This document shows positions 26,880 to 35,908 of a DNA stretch of 64,000 bases, piece by piece; the first letter of the stretch is position 1; every line of letters starts with the position of its first letter. The DNA is from JAJEDW01 sp963555775. GTDB lineage: Bacteria; Acidobacteriota; Terriglobia; 20CM-2-55-15. The notes beneath the pieces were generated by a model. That model made no database searches, was not told where the DNA came from, and saw only the letters and a program-made list of their open reading frames with translations. The translations under genes and the position numbers were made by a program. The stretch is taken from positions 248,001 to 312,000 of the forward strand of contig CAUVWY020000010.1 of NCBI GenBank assembly GCA_963555775.3. Direction: 5' to 3'.

Positions 26880-28724
26880 GTGTCGGGCTCCTTTCGTCTC
26901 GCGCCGTCTCTCGCATTGGCGGTGGTTTCGATCGTGCTGGCTGTCGGTGCCGGCGCGTCGGCGAGACAAATTTCCGTTGTCGATGCCGCCAGAGGGGCCG
27001 ATTCACAGACAGTACGGTCGTTGTTGGCGAACGGCGGCGACCCCAATGCCACCCAACCCGACGGTACTGGCGCACTGCATTGGGCGGTACTTCACAATGA
27101 CGTCGCCATGACCGGGCTGCTTCTCGATGCCGGCGCGAATGCCGCCGCCGCGAATCGGTTGGGAGTGACACCGCTTCATCTGGCCGCAACAAACGGGAAC
27201 GCGACGATCATCGAACGCCTTCTGGATGCCGGCGCCGATGCGAATGAATCACTGCCCGAAGGCGAAACCGTGTTAATGACTGCCGCCCGGACCGGCGCCG
27301 TCGACGCGGTCGATCTGTTGATCGCACGAGGCGCCGACGTCAGCGCACGGGAAAACTGGAGGGGCCAGACCGCGCTGATGTGGGCCGCCGCCCAGAACAA
27401 TCCGGGCGCGATTCGCTCGCTCGTACGCGCCGGGGCCGACATCGATGCCACGTCCGATGGCGGCGAGTTCACGCCCTTTCACTTTGCCGTTCGTGGAGGC
27501 CATATCGATGCGTCCGCCGAATTGATCGAAGCCGGTTCCGATGTCAACCCGACGCTGAACGACGGAATGAGCGCTCTGGTTCTGGCACTCTGGAACGCGC
27601 ACTACGAAATGGCCGGTTTCCTGCTCGATCGGGGGGCCGATCCGAACGCGGATGCCCAGGGCTGGACGCCGCTGCACCAGATTGCATGGTCCCGGCGACC
27701 CAACGCCGGTTTCAACATGCCGGGCCCGACACCCACCGGGGGACTCGACAGTCTCGATCTGGTCCGAAATCTGGTTGCGGCCGGCGCGGACCCGAATCGG
27801 ACAGTCACGGTAGAGCCGCGCGACGGCAACCGCAATATGCTCAATCGCATCGGTTCGACGCCGTTCCTGATGGCGGCCAAGTCGGACGACGTTCCCCTGA
27901 TGCGCGTATTGCTGGAAGTCGGCGCCGACCCTTCGATCCCGAACGAAGACGGCACGACCGCATTGATGGTGGCCGCCGGCGTCGGCATCTGGGCGCCCGG
28001 TGAGAATCCCGGTACGCACAACGAGGCATTGGCCGCGGTCAAACTGGCCCTTGAAGCGGGCGGCGGCGCGGTAACCGATATCGACGACAACGGCGAGACG
28101 GCCATGCACGGCGCGGTCTATCGCGGTGGCGCCATCCCCGTGATCGAGTTTCTAGCCGAACGGGGATCCCCGCTCGACGTCGTCAATGCCAAGGGGTGGA
28201 CGCCGCTGGTTGCCGCCGAAGGGGTGGAGTACACGCCAGCCGTGTTGAAACGGTATCTCGAAGCGGCGGAACTGTTGCGAAACCTGATGCGCCAACAAGG
28301 GCTCGATGTTCCGGAACCCGGACCCGCTGTGAGCGTTGCGATCACGAACCTCGAAACCCCGGCGCGAACGTCGAGCCTGGACGGCGTGTTTACAACGGAA
28401 CAAGCCGAGCGCGGACGGCGAATTTACCTGGAATCCTGTACTTCGTGCCATTTTGAGAATCTTGGTGGAGACGCGGAAGCTCCGCCGCTGGCCGGACCGG
28501 TTTTTCAATCGCGATGGATCGGTTCGACGGCCGGGAACATGGTCGAGGTCATCCGCAACTTGATGCCTCCAGAGGCGCCCAACAGCCTGGAGGAACAGGC
28601 CTACGTCGATCTGGTCGGGTATCTGCTTCAAGCGAACGGCTATCCGGATGGAGCCAACGAACTGCCGGCCGACGAAACCGAATTGGAACGGATTATCTTG
28701 ACGGAACCCGGCACGGACCGTTAG
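26880..28724 (+). CDS. Ankyrin-repeat protein fused to a C-terminal cytochrome c domain, exported
   Basis: The 614-residue product begins with a GTG four bases after the previous stop. A signal peptide (residues 1-29) is followed by about ten ankyrin repeats with consensus pieces such as GVTPLHLAATNGNATIIERLLDAGADAN, GQTALMWAAAQNN and GWTPLHQIAW (landmarks), spanning about residues 35-470. After a linker, a single cytochrome c domain begins near residue 520 with CTSCHFENLGG and ends with a Met ligand candidate in NLMPPEAPNSLEE. The protein likely holds partners together in the periplasm while carrying electrons. It completes the DUF1592-DUF1552 unit. Its TAG stop abuts repeat copy 2. Confidence 0.88.
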   Translation: MSGSFRLAPSLALAVVSIVLAVGAGASARQISVVDAARGADSQTVRSLLANGGDPNATQPDGTGALHWAVLHNDVAMTGLLLDAGANAAAANRLGVTPLHLAATNGNATIIERLLDAGADANESLPEGETVLMTAARTGAVDAVDLLIARGADVSARENWRGQTALMWAAAQNNPGAIRSLVRAGADIDATSDGGEFTPFHFAVRGGHIDASAELIEAGSDVNPTLNDGMSALVLALWNAHYEMAGFLLDRGADPNADAQGWTPLHQIAWSRRPNAGFNMPGPTPTGGLDSLDLVRNLVAAGADPNRTVTVEPRDGNRNMLNRIGSTPFLMAAKSDDVPLMRVLLEVGADPSIPNEDGTTALMVAAGVGIWAPGENPGTHNEALAAVKLALEAGGGAVTDIDDNGETAMHGAVYRGGAIPVIEFLAERGSPLDVVNAKGWTPLVAAEGVEYTPAVLKRYLEAAELLRNLMRQQGLDVPEPGPAVSVAITNLETPARTSSLDGVFTTEQAERGRRIYLESCTSCHFENLGGDAEAPPLAGPVFQSRWIGSTAGNMVEVIRNLMPPEAPNSLEEQAYVDLVGYLLQANGYPDGANELPADETELERIILTEPGTDR

Positions 28725-28952
28725 CCCGTCTTTCTCACGGGTTTTCGTCGCGAAGAGTCGGAGACGCCGTCAGAGCAAGGCGCGCGCCCGGAGGGCACCG
28801 GAGGCGTACTTCTTACTGCCGCACGGACGTGCGCTTTAGACGGTACTTCGAGGAGCCCGACCGCGCTTGATCCGGCGCGAGGAACGCGCCGTAGAACGCA
28901 GCACTGGCGGATGGATCCGGCGCTGTAGCAGACAACTCGTGAGAAATGCGGG
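28725..28952 (+). mobile_element. Small inverted-repeat element, copy 2
   Basis: The element is 228 bases long. It begins directly after the TAG stop of the ankyrin gene and is flanked by a perfect TTAG duplication (28721-28724 and 28953-28956). Ends are CCCGTCTTTCTCACG and CGTGAGAAATGCGGG, each with one change from the family consensus. It contains one GGCGCGAGGAACGCGCC palindrome. Confidence 0.87.
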
Positions 28953-28986
28953 TTAGACAACCGCCACTGAAGGAGCACTCTCCAAA

Positions 28987-30663
28987 ATGGAAGTCTCAAA
29001 GACGATCGGGGTCAAGGAAATCGCGCGCATCGCGTTGTGGTTTTTCGTGGCGACGGCGCCGCTCGCAGGGCAGCAGTCGCCCGACGTCACGTTCGAAGAT
29101 ATCGTGAACGGTCTCGAGAGCCCCTCGCGCTGGCTGACGTACTCGGGCAACTATTCCGGCGACCGGCACAGCCCCTTGACACAGATCACCCCCGCCAACG
29201 TGAACGGTCTGGCCGCGCAGTGGACGTTTCAAGCGGGCAATATGCCGTTGAGCCGGGGATGGGAGGGCGTGCCTCTGGTGGTTGACGGTGTCCTCTACGT
29301 CACGGGAAACGACAACTATGCATGGGCGATCGACGCCGAAACGGGACGCGAGATCTGGAGTTATCGGCGCAACTTGCCCGACGATCTGACTTACGGCGGC
29401 GCCAATCTGGTGAACCGGGGTTTCGGCATTCTTGGAGACAGGCTCTTCCTGGCCACGCTCGACGCGCGCGTTGTCGCGCTGGATCGTGAAACGGGCGACG
29501 AAATCTGGGACGTTCCCTTTGCCGACTACTCGTTTGGATTCGCCGCCACGCTGGCGCCTCTCGTCGTCGATGACAAGGTCATCATCGGCAACTCCGGCGG
29601 GGACTACCCGACCCGCGGATTCATCGATGCCTACTACGCCGAAACCGGCGAGCGCGCGTGGCGCTTCTACACGATTCCAGGCCCCGGAGAACCCGGTAGC
29701 GAAACGTGGCCGAACGACGAAGCGATGGCAAGGGGCGGCGGGGCCACATGGACGACGGGCAGCTACGATCCGGAAACAAACCTGGTGTACTGGGGCACGG
29801 GCAACCCCAACCCGGACTACTACGGCGGCGACCGGCTCGGGGACAACCTCTATACGGCATCGATCGTCGCGCTCGATGCCGACACCGGTGAACTGAAGTG
29901 GCACTTCCAGTTCACGCCCCATGACCTTCACGACTGGGATGCCAATCAGGTGCCCGTCCTGGCCGACATCGATATGGATGGCCAGACGCGGCCTGTCGTG
30001 ATGGTGGCCAACCGCAACAGCTTTTTCTATACGCTTGACCGGCAGACCGGAGAGTTGCTGGTGGGTGTCCCGTTCACAGGCACCGAGTGGGCCCGGGAAC
30101 TCGATCCGGACGGGCGGCCCATTGTCCTGAACGATGGTGTCATCCTTCCCGGCGAATCCGAACCCAGAGGCGCCTGCGTCCCGGATCTCAGAGGAGGAAC
30201 GAACTTCAACCCGCCGTCGTACGACCCCGGACGCGAATTGTTCTTCGTCATGGCCCGGGAATCCTGCGCGTTCTACCAGCAACGGATCGACGAGGTTCCG
30301 GACCGTCAACTGTTCATGAGCGGTACGTTGCGGCAGCAGCCCGAGCCGGCCTACTCCATGCTTCGCGCCTTCGACCCCAAGACCGGTGAATTGCGGTGGG
30401 AAACCCCGGTCGGCGACCTGAACCAGACCGGGGTAACCTCGACGGCATCCGGTCTGGTTTTTGCCGGGAACATCGAAGGCGACTTCGCCGCGTTCGACTC
30501 GGACACCGGTGAACGTCTGTGGAGCTACTACACCGGCTACCCCATTCATGGGACCGCAGCGATGACGTATATGCTGGACGGGCGGCAATACGTTCTGATT
30601 CCGTCGGGATCGACGCTGACAGCGTTCGCCCTGCCGAACCTGGCGGCGACGGTTTCGCAATAA
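28987..30663 (+). CDS. PQQ-dependent alcohol dehydrogenase-type quinoprotein
   Basis: The 558-residue exported protein has a signal sequence near residues 10-30. It shows WLTYSGNYSGDRHSPLTQI, typical of methanol/ethanol dehydrogenase propellers, and blade motifs DAETGREIWSY, DRETGDEIWDV, DADTGELKWHF, DPKTGELRWET and DSDTGERLWSY. The segment FTPHDLHDWDANQ holds the catalytic Asp pair. It should oxidise a small alcohol or other reduced carbon compound and reduce a cytochrome c. An AGGAG lies 11 bases before ATG 28987. It is separated from the ankyrin-cytochrome gene only by repeat copy 2. Confidence 0.92.
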   Translation: MEVSKTIGVKEIARIALWFFVATAPLAGQQSPDVTFEDIVNGLESPSRWLTYSGNYSGDRHSPLTQITPANVNGLAAQWTFQAGNMPLSRGWEGVPLVVDGVLYVTGNDNYAWAIDAETGREIWSYRRNLPDDLTYGGANLVNRGFGILGDRLFLATLDARVVALDRETGDEIWDVPFADYSFGFAATLAPLVVDDKVIIGNSGGDYPTRGFIDAYYAETGERAWRFYTIPGPGEPGSETWPNDEAMARGGGATWTTGSYDPETNLVYWGTGNPNPDYYGGDRLGDNLYTASIVALDADTGELKWHFQFTPHDLHDWDANQVPVLADIDMDGQTRPVVMVANRNSFFYTLDRQTGELLVGVPFTGTEWARELDPDGRPIVLNDGVILPGESEPRGACVPDLRGGTNFNPPSYDPGRELFFVMARESCAFYQQRIDEVPDRQLFMSGTLRQQPEPAYSMLRAFDPKTGELRWETPVGDLNQTGVTSTASGLVFAGNIEGDFAAFDSDTGERLWSYYTGYPIHGTAAMTYMLDGRQYVLIPSGSTLTAFALPNLAATVSQ

Positions 30664-30708
30664 CGCATTCAAGGGCATGGAGTTTGAATGAAAGATGGAG
30701 GAAGGGCG

Positions 30709-30993
30709 ATGATTCGGCCAACTTCAGTAGAAGCGCGAGACGACTACCGTATCTGGCTCCGGTACTCGGACGGAGTCGATGGGGAGATCGATCTGTCTCA
30801 TCTGGCAGGGCGTGGCGTATTCAAATCATGGAAGAACCGATCCTGTTTCGAGACTGTGCACATGGCTCCGGCCGGAGGGATCGCCTGGAGCGACGATATC
30901 GAGTTGTGCCCGGATGCACTCTACATGCAGCTCACTGGCAAGTCAGTCACCGAAATGATGCCGGGCGCACGGCGTCTTGTTGAGAATGCCTGA
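30709..30993 (+). CDS. DUF2442 domain protein
   Basis: The 94-residue protein has the DUF2442 pattern: a short beta segment VEARDDYRIWLRYSDGVDGEIDLSHL followed by GIAWSDDIELCPDALYMQLTGK (landmarks). ATG 30709 has GGAGG eight bases upstream; ATG 30688 is less likely. DUF2442 genes are commonly paired with DUF4160, sometimes in toxin-antitoxin-like settings. Here its stop overlaps the start of a DUF4160 frame that is broken by a frameshift. Confidence 0.85.
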   Translation: MIRPTSVEARDDYRIWLRYSDGVDGEIDLSHLAGRGVFKSWKNRSCFETVHMAPAGGIAWSDDIELCPDALYMQLTGKSVTEMMPGARRLVENA

Positions 30994-31245
30994 ACTCTCC
31001 CGGTTCTATGGGATCGTCATTCGCATGTATTTTGACGATCATGAACGCCTCACTTTCACGCACTGTACGGCGGAGATGAAGCGTTGGTGGAAATCGATAG
31101 TTTGGCCGTGTTGCACGGACATCTTCCTCCACGGGCTCAAGGGCTTGTGGCCGAGCGGTCCTCCCTTCGTCAAAAGGAACTACGGGAAGCCTGGGCACGG
31201 GCCAACCGCTTGGATCCGCCAGGAAAGATCGCACCACTGGAGTGA
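30986..31245 (+). pseudogene. DUF4160 gene with a one-base frameshift
   Basis: The frame from ATG 30986 gives MPELSRFYGIVIRMYFDDHE, the usual DUF4160 start. From about 31050 the family sequence continues in another frame as HFHALYGGDEALVEIDSL, VLHGHLPPRAQGLVAE and ANRLDPPGKIAPLE, ending at TGA 31243-31245. The join near 31041-31050 lacks one base. It is either a real frameshift in the DUF2442-DUF4160 pair or a sequencing error. The eight-base overlap with DUF2442 shows they were one unit. Confidence 0.8.
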
Positions 31246-31267
31246 GTTGGCTGACGCTCGACTTTGT

Positions 31268-31440
31268 CCCGCATTCCAAGGCGCATATCCTCGCGCTAGC
31301 AGGAAGCGCGCCAGGGCGCCGTATTCCCGGTGGAGGCATCCCGGGTGCCGGCATAAGCGCCCATGCGGGCGCAAGGATACGCGCCGCTGCACTGACGGCG
31401 ACTCCGACTCTTCGGGACGTAAACCTGTGATAAAGGCGGG
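31268..31440 (-). mobile_element. Small inverted-repeat element, copy 6 (divergent, inverted)
   Basis: This is a 173-base relative in the opposite orientation. Its family-left end is at 31440 (CCCGCCTTTATCACAGG on the minus strand) and abuts the TAG stop of the minus-strand gene at 31441, flank TTAG. The other end, CCCGCATTCC at 31268, is degenerate and has no target duplication. It shares the internal GCGTATCCTTGCGCCCG with copy 5. Confidence 0.7.
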
Positions 31441-31617
31441 CTAAAACGGAAAGGGGAACATCAGCCAACCGACGACGAGGGCCACACCCAGAAACGACAG
31501 AAACACGAACGCGCCGTATTTGAGTTGTTCCATCGGTTGGGTCTTGTTGATCAGGGCGAACACCACCGACACAATCAAGGCGAAAATCAGCAGTGCGGTG
31601 AAATGCGACAGGATCAT
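31441..31617 (-). CDS. Small membrane protein, 58 residues
   Basis: A short reading frame starts with ATG 31617 (MILSHFTALLIFALIVSVVF) and has a second hydrophobic helix (FVFLSFLGVALVVGWLMF). Its start overlaps the stop of the preceding membrane gene by four bases, so it is probably co-translated. No named family is recognised. Its TAG stop directly joins repeat copy 6. Confidence 0.68.
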   Translation of the reverse strand: MILSHFTALLIFALIVSVVFALINKTQPMEQLKYGAFVFLSFLGVALVVGWLMFPFPF

Positions 31618-32090
31618 GGTTTGCGTCCCTGGCTGATATCGAAGGCGTCCAGAACGACCAGGTAGTTCAAGAGGCCGGCCACCCAAAGGTAGGTGCTGCC
31701 GTAGTCGTAGTTCGGGTTGGACAGAACGCCTACCCCATACCCCAACCGTTGCGCCAGGATGTACGGTAGTCCGATGCCGACGTCCGCGACGAACGCGAAC
31801 ATGTGGAGTGGCACTTCGGGTGTGATGTCGTAGAGACGGCCTTGCATCATGAGTCCGAGGCCGAACATGGTCATGACAGAAGCCGTGAAGATGAGTCCGC
31901 GTACCCATCGCCCCAGAACGATATGAGAGATGCCCGGGATGAGCCAACCGGTGATGCAGATGGCCAGAGCGGTACCCACCCACATCGGTTCGCGAATGTT
32001 CGAAGGCGGGTTTTCTGGCGTCGATTCCCCGGATTCGATCTCTTCGGGCGCGGCTTCAGTGCCGGTGTTTTCGTGTTTCTTCTTCGGCAT
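31614..32090 (-). CDS. Membrane protein, DUF6677-like
   Basis: The 158-residue protein has a charged N-terminus followed by helices ALAICITGWLIPGISHIVLGRW, GLIFTASVMTMFGLGLMM and about two more. The WLIPGxxHxxLGRWxRG pattern is shared with small membrane proteins of Acidobacteria that I believe are called DUF6677. Function unknown. It is probably transcribed with the following 58-residue protein and perhaps with yggS and DUF167 upstream. Confidence 0.7.
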   Translation of the reverse strand: MPKKKHENTGTEAAPEEIESGESTPENPPSNIREPMWVGTALAICITGWLIPGISHIVLGRWVRGLIFTASVMTMFGLGLMMQGRLYDITPEVPLHMFAFVADVGIGLPYILAQRLGYGVGVLSNPNYDYGSTYLWVAGLLNYLVVLDAFDISQGRKP

Positions 32091-32093
32091 CAG

Positions 32094-32122
32094 TGGGTAA
32101 TCAATGGGTAATCAATGGGTAA
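32094..32122. repeat. 11-base tandem repeat TGGGTAATCAA, about 2.6 copies
   Basis: Two full units (32094-32104 and 32105-32115) and a partial third (32116-32122) lie between the DUF167 stop and the next gene start on the minus strand. The first unit is immediately beside the ATG of the downstream gene, so the repeats occupy its ribosome-binding region. Confidence 0.85.
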
Positions 32123-32128
32123 AAACTA

Positions 32129-32401
32129 CTATGAATCGGTCTTGAGGAGATCGTCCAGAAGGGATTCTGCTCCGGGCTGATAGCCTACAATCTCGAATTT
32201 TTTGTGTCTACCCTTTTCTCCGGCGACCAGCACCACGTGAGACCGCCGCACTCCAAAGAGCTTCGCCAGGTACAAAGCCGCCGCCCGGTTGGCCCTGCCG
32301 TCCAGCGCGGGCGCATTGACACGGAGAACCAACTCACCATCGCGTACGCCGGCAATCCCGGTCCGTGCCGCGTTTGGGATCACTCGAACCTGGAGGCTCA
32401 C
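32129..32401 (-). CDS. DUF167 (YggU) family protein
   Basis: The 90-residue protein matches YggU/DUF167: LQVRVIPNAARTGIAGVRDGELVLRVNAPALDGRANRAAALYLAK is the family core, with the conserved VxPxAxxxxI and APPVDGKAN-like APALDGRAN. It is a conserved small protein of unknown role that is usually next to yggS, as here; its start overlaps the yggS stop by four bases. Confidence 0.9.
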   Translation of the reverse strand: MSLQVRVIPNAARTGIAGVRDGELVLRVNAPALDGRANRAAALYLAKLFGVRRSHVVLVAGEKGRHKKFEIVGYQPGAESLLDDLLKTDS

Positions 32402-33057
32402 GAACGCGCCCCGAACAGGGCTGTGCCGATACGCACCAGCGTCGATCCTTCCTCGATCGCCACCTCGAAATCGTGGCTCATTCCCATCGACGTTTCCGTC
32501 AGACCCAACTCCGTCGTCTTACGCTTCAACTGCCGGAAGTAGGGCCGCGCCTGCTGGGGATCCTCACAATAGGGCGGAATCCCCATCAGGCCCTGAAGTT
32601 CGAGTCGTTCCGAAGCCCGGATTGCATCCACCAGCGGTTGAAGCCGTTCTTCGGGAACACCCGATTTGGTCTCTTCGGAACCCAGTTTCATCTGGATCAG
32701 AACGCGCAACCGTGTTTTGGAGATCCGATCGAGGCGTTCGGCGAGTTCAACCCGATCCACCGATTGGATCACCGAAAAAAGGTCTATAGCTCTACTGGCC
32801 TTGTTGGATTGAAGATGGCCGACGAGATGGCGCGTAACACCGTTCAGCGCCAACAACGGGAACTTGGATTCGGCTTCCTGGATGCGGTTTTCGCCAATTT
32901 CGGTCAGGCCGCAGTCAATGGCCTCGAGAATCCGGTCGGGATCGACCCGCTTGGTCACACCGAGTAATCGGATCGACTCGGGAGATCGCCCCGACCGCGT
33001 GGCGGCCTCTCCGATCCTGCCCCGGATTCGACGGTAGTTCTCGGCAACATCGGTCAT
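32398..33057 (-). CDS. yggS: YggS family pyridoxal-phosphate homeostasis protein
   Basis: The 219-residue protein has the family signatures LLGVTKRVDPDRILEAID (PLP-binding Lys), IGENRIQEAESKF, HLVGHLQSNKASRAIDLF and MGMSHDFEVAIEEGSTLVRIGTALFG (landmarks). It binds PLP and buffers vitamin B6 and amino-acid pools. It is divergent from thiI, with a 40-base shared promoter region. Confidence 0.93.
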   Translation of the reverse strand: MTDVAENYRRIRGRIGEAATRSGRSPESIRLLGVTKRVDPDRILEAIDCGLTEIGENRIQEAESKFPLLALNGVTRHLVGHLQSNKASRAIDLFSVIQSVDRVELAERLDRISKTRLRVLIQMKLGSEETKSGVPEERLQPLVDAIRASERLELQGLMGIPPYCEDPQQARPYFRQLKRKTTELGLTETSMGMSHDFEVAIEEGSTLVRIGTALFGARS

Positions 33058-33097
33058 CTAACGGTACTTACCATATTCGGTGCATAATTGGCTATCC

Positions 33098-34288
33098 ATG
33101 CACCCCCTCATCGTCATTCACTACAGTGAGTTAGCGTTAAAAAAAGGCAACCGCAACTACTTCGAAAACCGCCTGCTCCGCAATATCGACGAGACCCTGA
33201 AAGGTTGCGATGTTCCCAGAGCCCGGCGCATTTCAGGCCGTTTCCTGCTCGATCTGCGAACCGGCTCGGACGTGCCCGAGATCAAAAGACGTCTCGCCAA
33301 CGTCTTTGGAATCGCATATTTCGGCGAAGGCCGGCGTGTGGACTGGCAAATCGATTCGCTCCGCCGATCCTGCTGGGAAATCGTCAAGGATAACGTGTTC
33401 GAGTCTTTTTCGATCGATACCCGACGGCCGGACAAGCGGTTTCCAATGACATCCATGGATGTGAATCGGGCTGTTGGCGCTTACGTTCAGGAACGATCCG
33501 GGGCGCGCGTCGATCTGACGCATCCGGACCTGACCTGCCAGATCGAGCTCGTGGAAGGACAGGCGCTGATATCGGCCCAGCGGCTGCCGGGCGCCCGCGG
33601 CTTGCCGTCGCACACCGGCGGCAAAGTTGCGGTCTTGCTGTCGGGAGGAATCGATTCTCCGGTTGCCGCGTGGAAGATGATGCGGCGCGGGTGCACCGCG
33701 ATCTTCATTCACTTCCACAGCTTTCCGTATACGAACCGGGAGTCGCAGGACAAGGCCCGTCAAGTGGCCGCACTTCTATCGGCATACCAGCATCGGGCCC
33801 GGGTATATCTGGTCCCATTCGCCGAGATTCAGCGGCGCATCATGGTCGAGACGCCCGTTGAAACCCGGGTGATCCTCTATCGCCGATACATGATGCGGCT
33901 GGCCGAACGCATTGCAAGAAAGGAGAAGGCGCGCGTTCTGGTCACTGGCGACAGCCTGGGTCAGGTGGCGTCGCAGACGCTCGAGAACATCGAAGTGATC
34001 AGCCGCACCGTGAACATGCCGATCCTGCGCCCGCTGGTGGGAAGTGACAAGGAAGAAATCATCGGGATCGCCCGCCGTATCGGAAGTTACCCCATATCCA
34101 TACTGCCCGATCAGGACTGCTGTTCGCTGTTCGTTCCCAAGCACCCCGAAACCCGTGCGTCGCTTGAAATGATCGAGCCGATCGAAGCCGGCCTGGACGT
34201 ATCGGTCGAGTTCGAGGCGGCCCTGAGCGCCGCCGAGCTTCTGGTACAATACCCCGCTTATGAGACAGGGGCTGTTCGTCAGCTTTGA
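33098..34288 (+). CDS. thiI: tRNA 4-thiouridine synthetase ThiI (no rhodanese domain)
   Basis: The 396-residue protein has an N-terminal ferredoxin-like/THUMP region (HYSELALKKGNRNYFENRL), a PP-loop SGGIDSPVAAW near residue 185, and the conserved GDSLGQVASQTLENI and DQDCCSLFVPKHPET. It adenylates U8 of tRNA for sulfur transfer. The rhodanese domain of the E. coli enzyme is absent, as in many bacteria, so sulfur comes from elsewhere. ATG 33098 is preferred over an upstream GTG. The end overlaps tmk by 29 bases. Confidence 0.92.
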   Translation: MHPLIVIHYSELALKKGNRNYFENRLLRNIDETLKGCDVPRARRISGRFLLDLRTGSDVPEIKRRLANVFGIAYFGEGRRVDWQIDSLRRSCWEIVKDNVFESFSIDTRRPDKRFPMTSMDVNRAVGAYVQERSGARVDLTHPDLTCQIELVEGQALISAQRLPGARGLPSHTGGKVAVLLSGGIDSPVAAWKMMRRGCTAIFIHFHSFPYTNRESQDKARQVAALLSAYQHRARVYLVPFAEIQRRIMVETPVETRVILYRRYMMRLAERIARKEKARVLVTGDSLGQVASQTLENIEVISRTVNMPILRPLVGSDKEEIIGIARRIGSYPISILPDQDCCSLFVPKHPETRASLEMIEPIEAGLDVSVEFEAALSAAELLVQYPAYETGAVRQL

Positions 34289-34895
34289 AGGCATCGAAGG
34301 TTGTGGCAAGACGACGCAGATCGACAGGCTGGCCAAGCGTTTGACGGCCGATGGCGCCCCGTTCACGATCACCCGCGAGCCGGGCGGCACCGCTGTCGGC
34401 GAGGGGATCCGGCAAATTCTTCTCGACTCCCAAACGATCCATCTCACTCCTGAAGCGGAGTTGCTTTTGTTCTACGCATCCCGCAGTCAGAACATCCAGG
34501 AAAAGATCCGTCCGGCGCTCGACCGCGGCGATATCGTGATCTGCGATCGTTTCTTCGACGCTTCGCTCGCGTATCAGGGTTACGGGCGCGGTCTTCCGCT
34601 CGATCTCATTCACCGTCTGACCGATCTGGTATGTCGCGAGAATCGGCCCTCGGTGACCGTCCTGCTGGATATCGAACCGGCGACCGGACTCCAACGCGCA
34701 CGCGACAGGAATTCGGGACAGGCCGAAGACGAAGGGCGCTTCGAGGCCGAGGATCTTGATTTTTATCGCCGAATTCGCGACGGATACCTCGAACTGGCCG
34801 TTCGGAGTCCGGAACGAATTCACGTGGTCGATGCCGGGGGGTCGGTCGAAGAGGTCGAGAAACGCATCCGAATCGTTTTGGAGGCAACGAAGTGA
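34260..34895 (+). CDS. tmk: Thymidylate kinase
   Basis: The 211-residue enzyme has the P-loop FEGIEGCGKTTQ, the TREPGGTAVGEGIR motif with the DR-type substrate site, DRFFDASLAYQGYGR, and a lid region with RARDRN. It phosphorylates dTMP to dTDP. It overlaps thiI and the following holB by four bases, a tmk-holB pairing common in bacteria. Confidence 0.95.
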   Translation: MRQGLFVSFEGIEGCGKTTQIDRLAKRLTADGAPFTITREPGGTAVGEGIRQILLDSQTIHLTPEAELLLFYASRSQNIQEKIRPALDRGDIVICDRFFDASLAYQGYGRGLPLDLIHRLTDLVCRENRPSVTVLLDIEPATGLQRARDRNSGQAEDEGRFEAEDLDFYRRIRDGYLELAVRSPERIHVVDAGGSVEEVEKRIRIVLEATK

Positions 34896-35908
34896 GCGTC
34901 TCCGGCGTGCGGCCGTTTCTGGGGAACGCGGCGCTGGTTGGGCGGCTCCATGCCAAGGTAGCCGAGGGACGCCTGCCCCACGGACTTGTCTTTTCGGGGC
35001 CGGACGGCGTCGGAAAACGCACCTTTGCCCTTCATCTCGGACAGGCGCTCAACTGTTCGAACCAGACGGGAGGCCAAGCCTGCGGCAACTGCAACTCATG
35101 CCGGAAAATCGTTGCCGGCATCCATCCCGACGTCGCCACGATCTCGCTTCAGGACGACGCCAGCCAGATCAAGATCGGGCAGATACGCAAGATTCGATCC
35201 CAATTGGAACTGTCGACCCTTGAAGGCGACGCACGGGTTCTTCTGATTGACCCCGCCGAGCGGATGAGCCCCGGCGCCGCCAACGCCTTGCTGAAAGCCC
35301 TGGAAGAACCGCCGGAGCGGACCTATTTCATCCTGATTACGGCGAACGCTCACGAGTTGCTCCTGACAATCCGTTCCCGCTGCCAGCTCTATCATTTTGC
35401 TCCGCTGCGGCTGGCCGAAATTCGCGCTTCGGGAGTGGACGACGAACTCGTTGCAAGATGGTCCCGGGGGAGTATGGGCCTTGCCTTGTCGATGGATCCG
35501 GATCGGCTGCGAGAGACCCGTGACACTCTGCTGGAGTTTGTGGAAATCGCGGTGAACGCGACCGAACGGGATCTGGCCGGACTGCCGGGCGTCAGTGCCG
35601 ATCTGGCTCGCTCGAAGGACGACTACCGCGAGAAGATCCGGGCGCTCGGCGTGCTGGTTTCGGATCTCCTCTATGCAAAGGAGGGCATTGAGGATCGCAT
35701 CGTGAACGTCGATGAAGTCGACCGGATCCGGCGAATCGCAGCGGGTATCGATATGTCGAGAATAGTTCAGATCGGCGATTGCATCCGTTTCATCGAAAGT
35801 GCGCTCCGGCACTACGTGAATCGCCAGATGTTGACCGACATGCTGGCGTTGACGCTCAACTCCGAAACATCCCAGATACTGAATGACAAACCCTGGCAAT
35901 ATCGCTAG
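34892..35908 (+). CDS. holB: DNA polymerase III delta-prime subunit
   Basis: The 338-residue clamp-loader protein starts with a GTG that overlaps tmk. It has a Walker A-like GPDGVGKRTFALHLG, a four-cysteine zinc module ending CGNCNSCRK, LLIDPAERMSPGAANALLKALEEPP and the sensor region TIRSRCQLYHF. It helps load the beta clamp at the replication fork. The C-terminal domain is variable, as in the family. Confidence 0.92.
   Translation: MSVSGVRPFLGNAALVGRLHAKVAEGRLPHGLVFSGPDGVGKRTFALHLGQALNCSNQTGGQACGNCNSCRKIVAGIHPDVATISLQDDASQIKIGQIRKIRSQLELSTLEGDARVLLIDPAERMSPGAANALLKALEEPPERTYFILITANAHELLLTIRSRCQLYHFAPLRLAEIRASGVDDELVARWSRGSMGLALSMDPDRLRETRDTLLEFVEIAVNATERDLAGLPGVSADLARSKDDYREKIRALGVLVSDLLYAKEGIEDRIVNVDEVDRIRRIAAGIDMSRIVQIGDCIRFIESALRHYVNRQMLTDMLALTLNSETSQILNDKPWQYR

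Noticed and set aside
28996..30678. Minus-strand frame of 560 codons
   Set aside because: It mirrors the PQQ dehydrogenase and contains no family motif.
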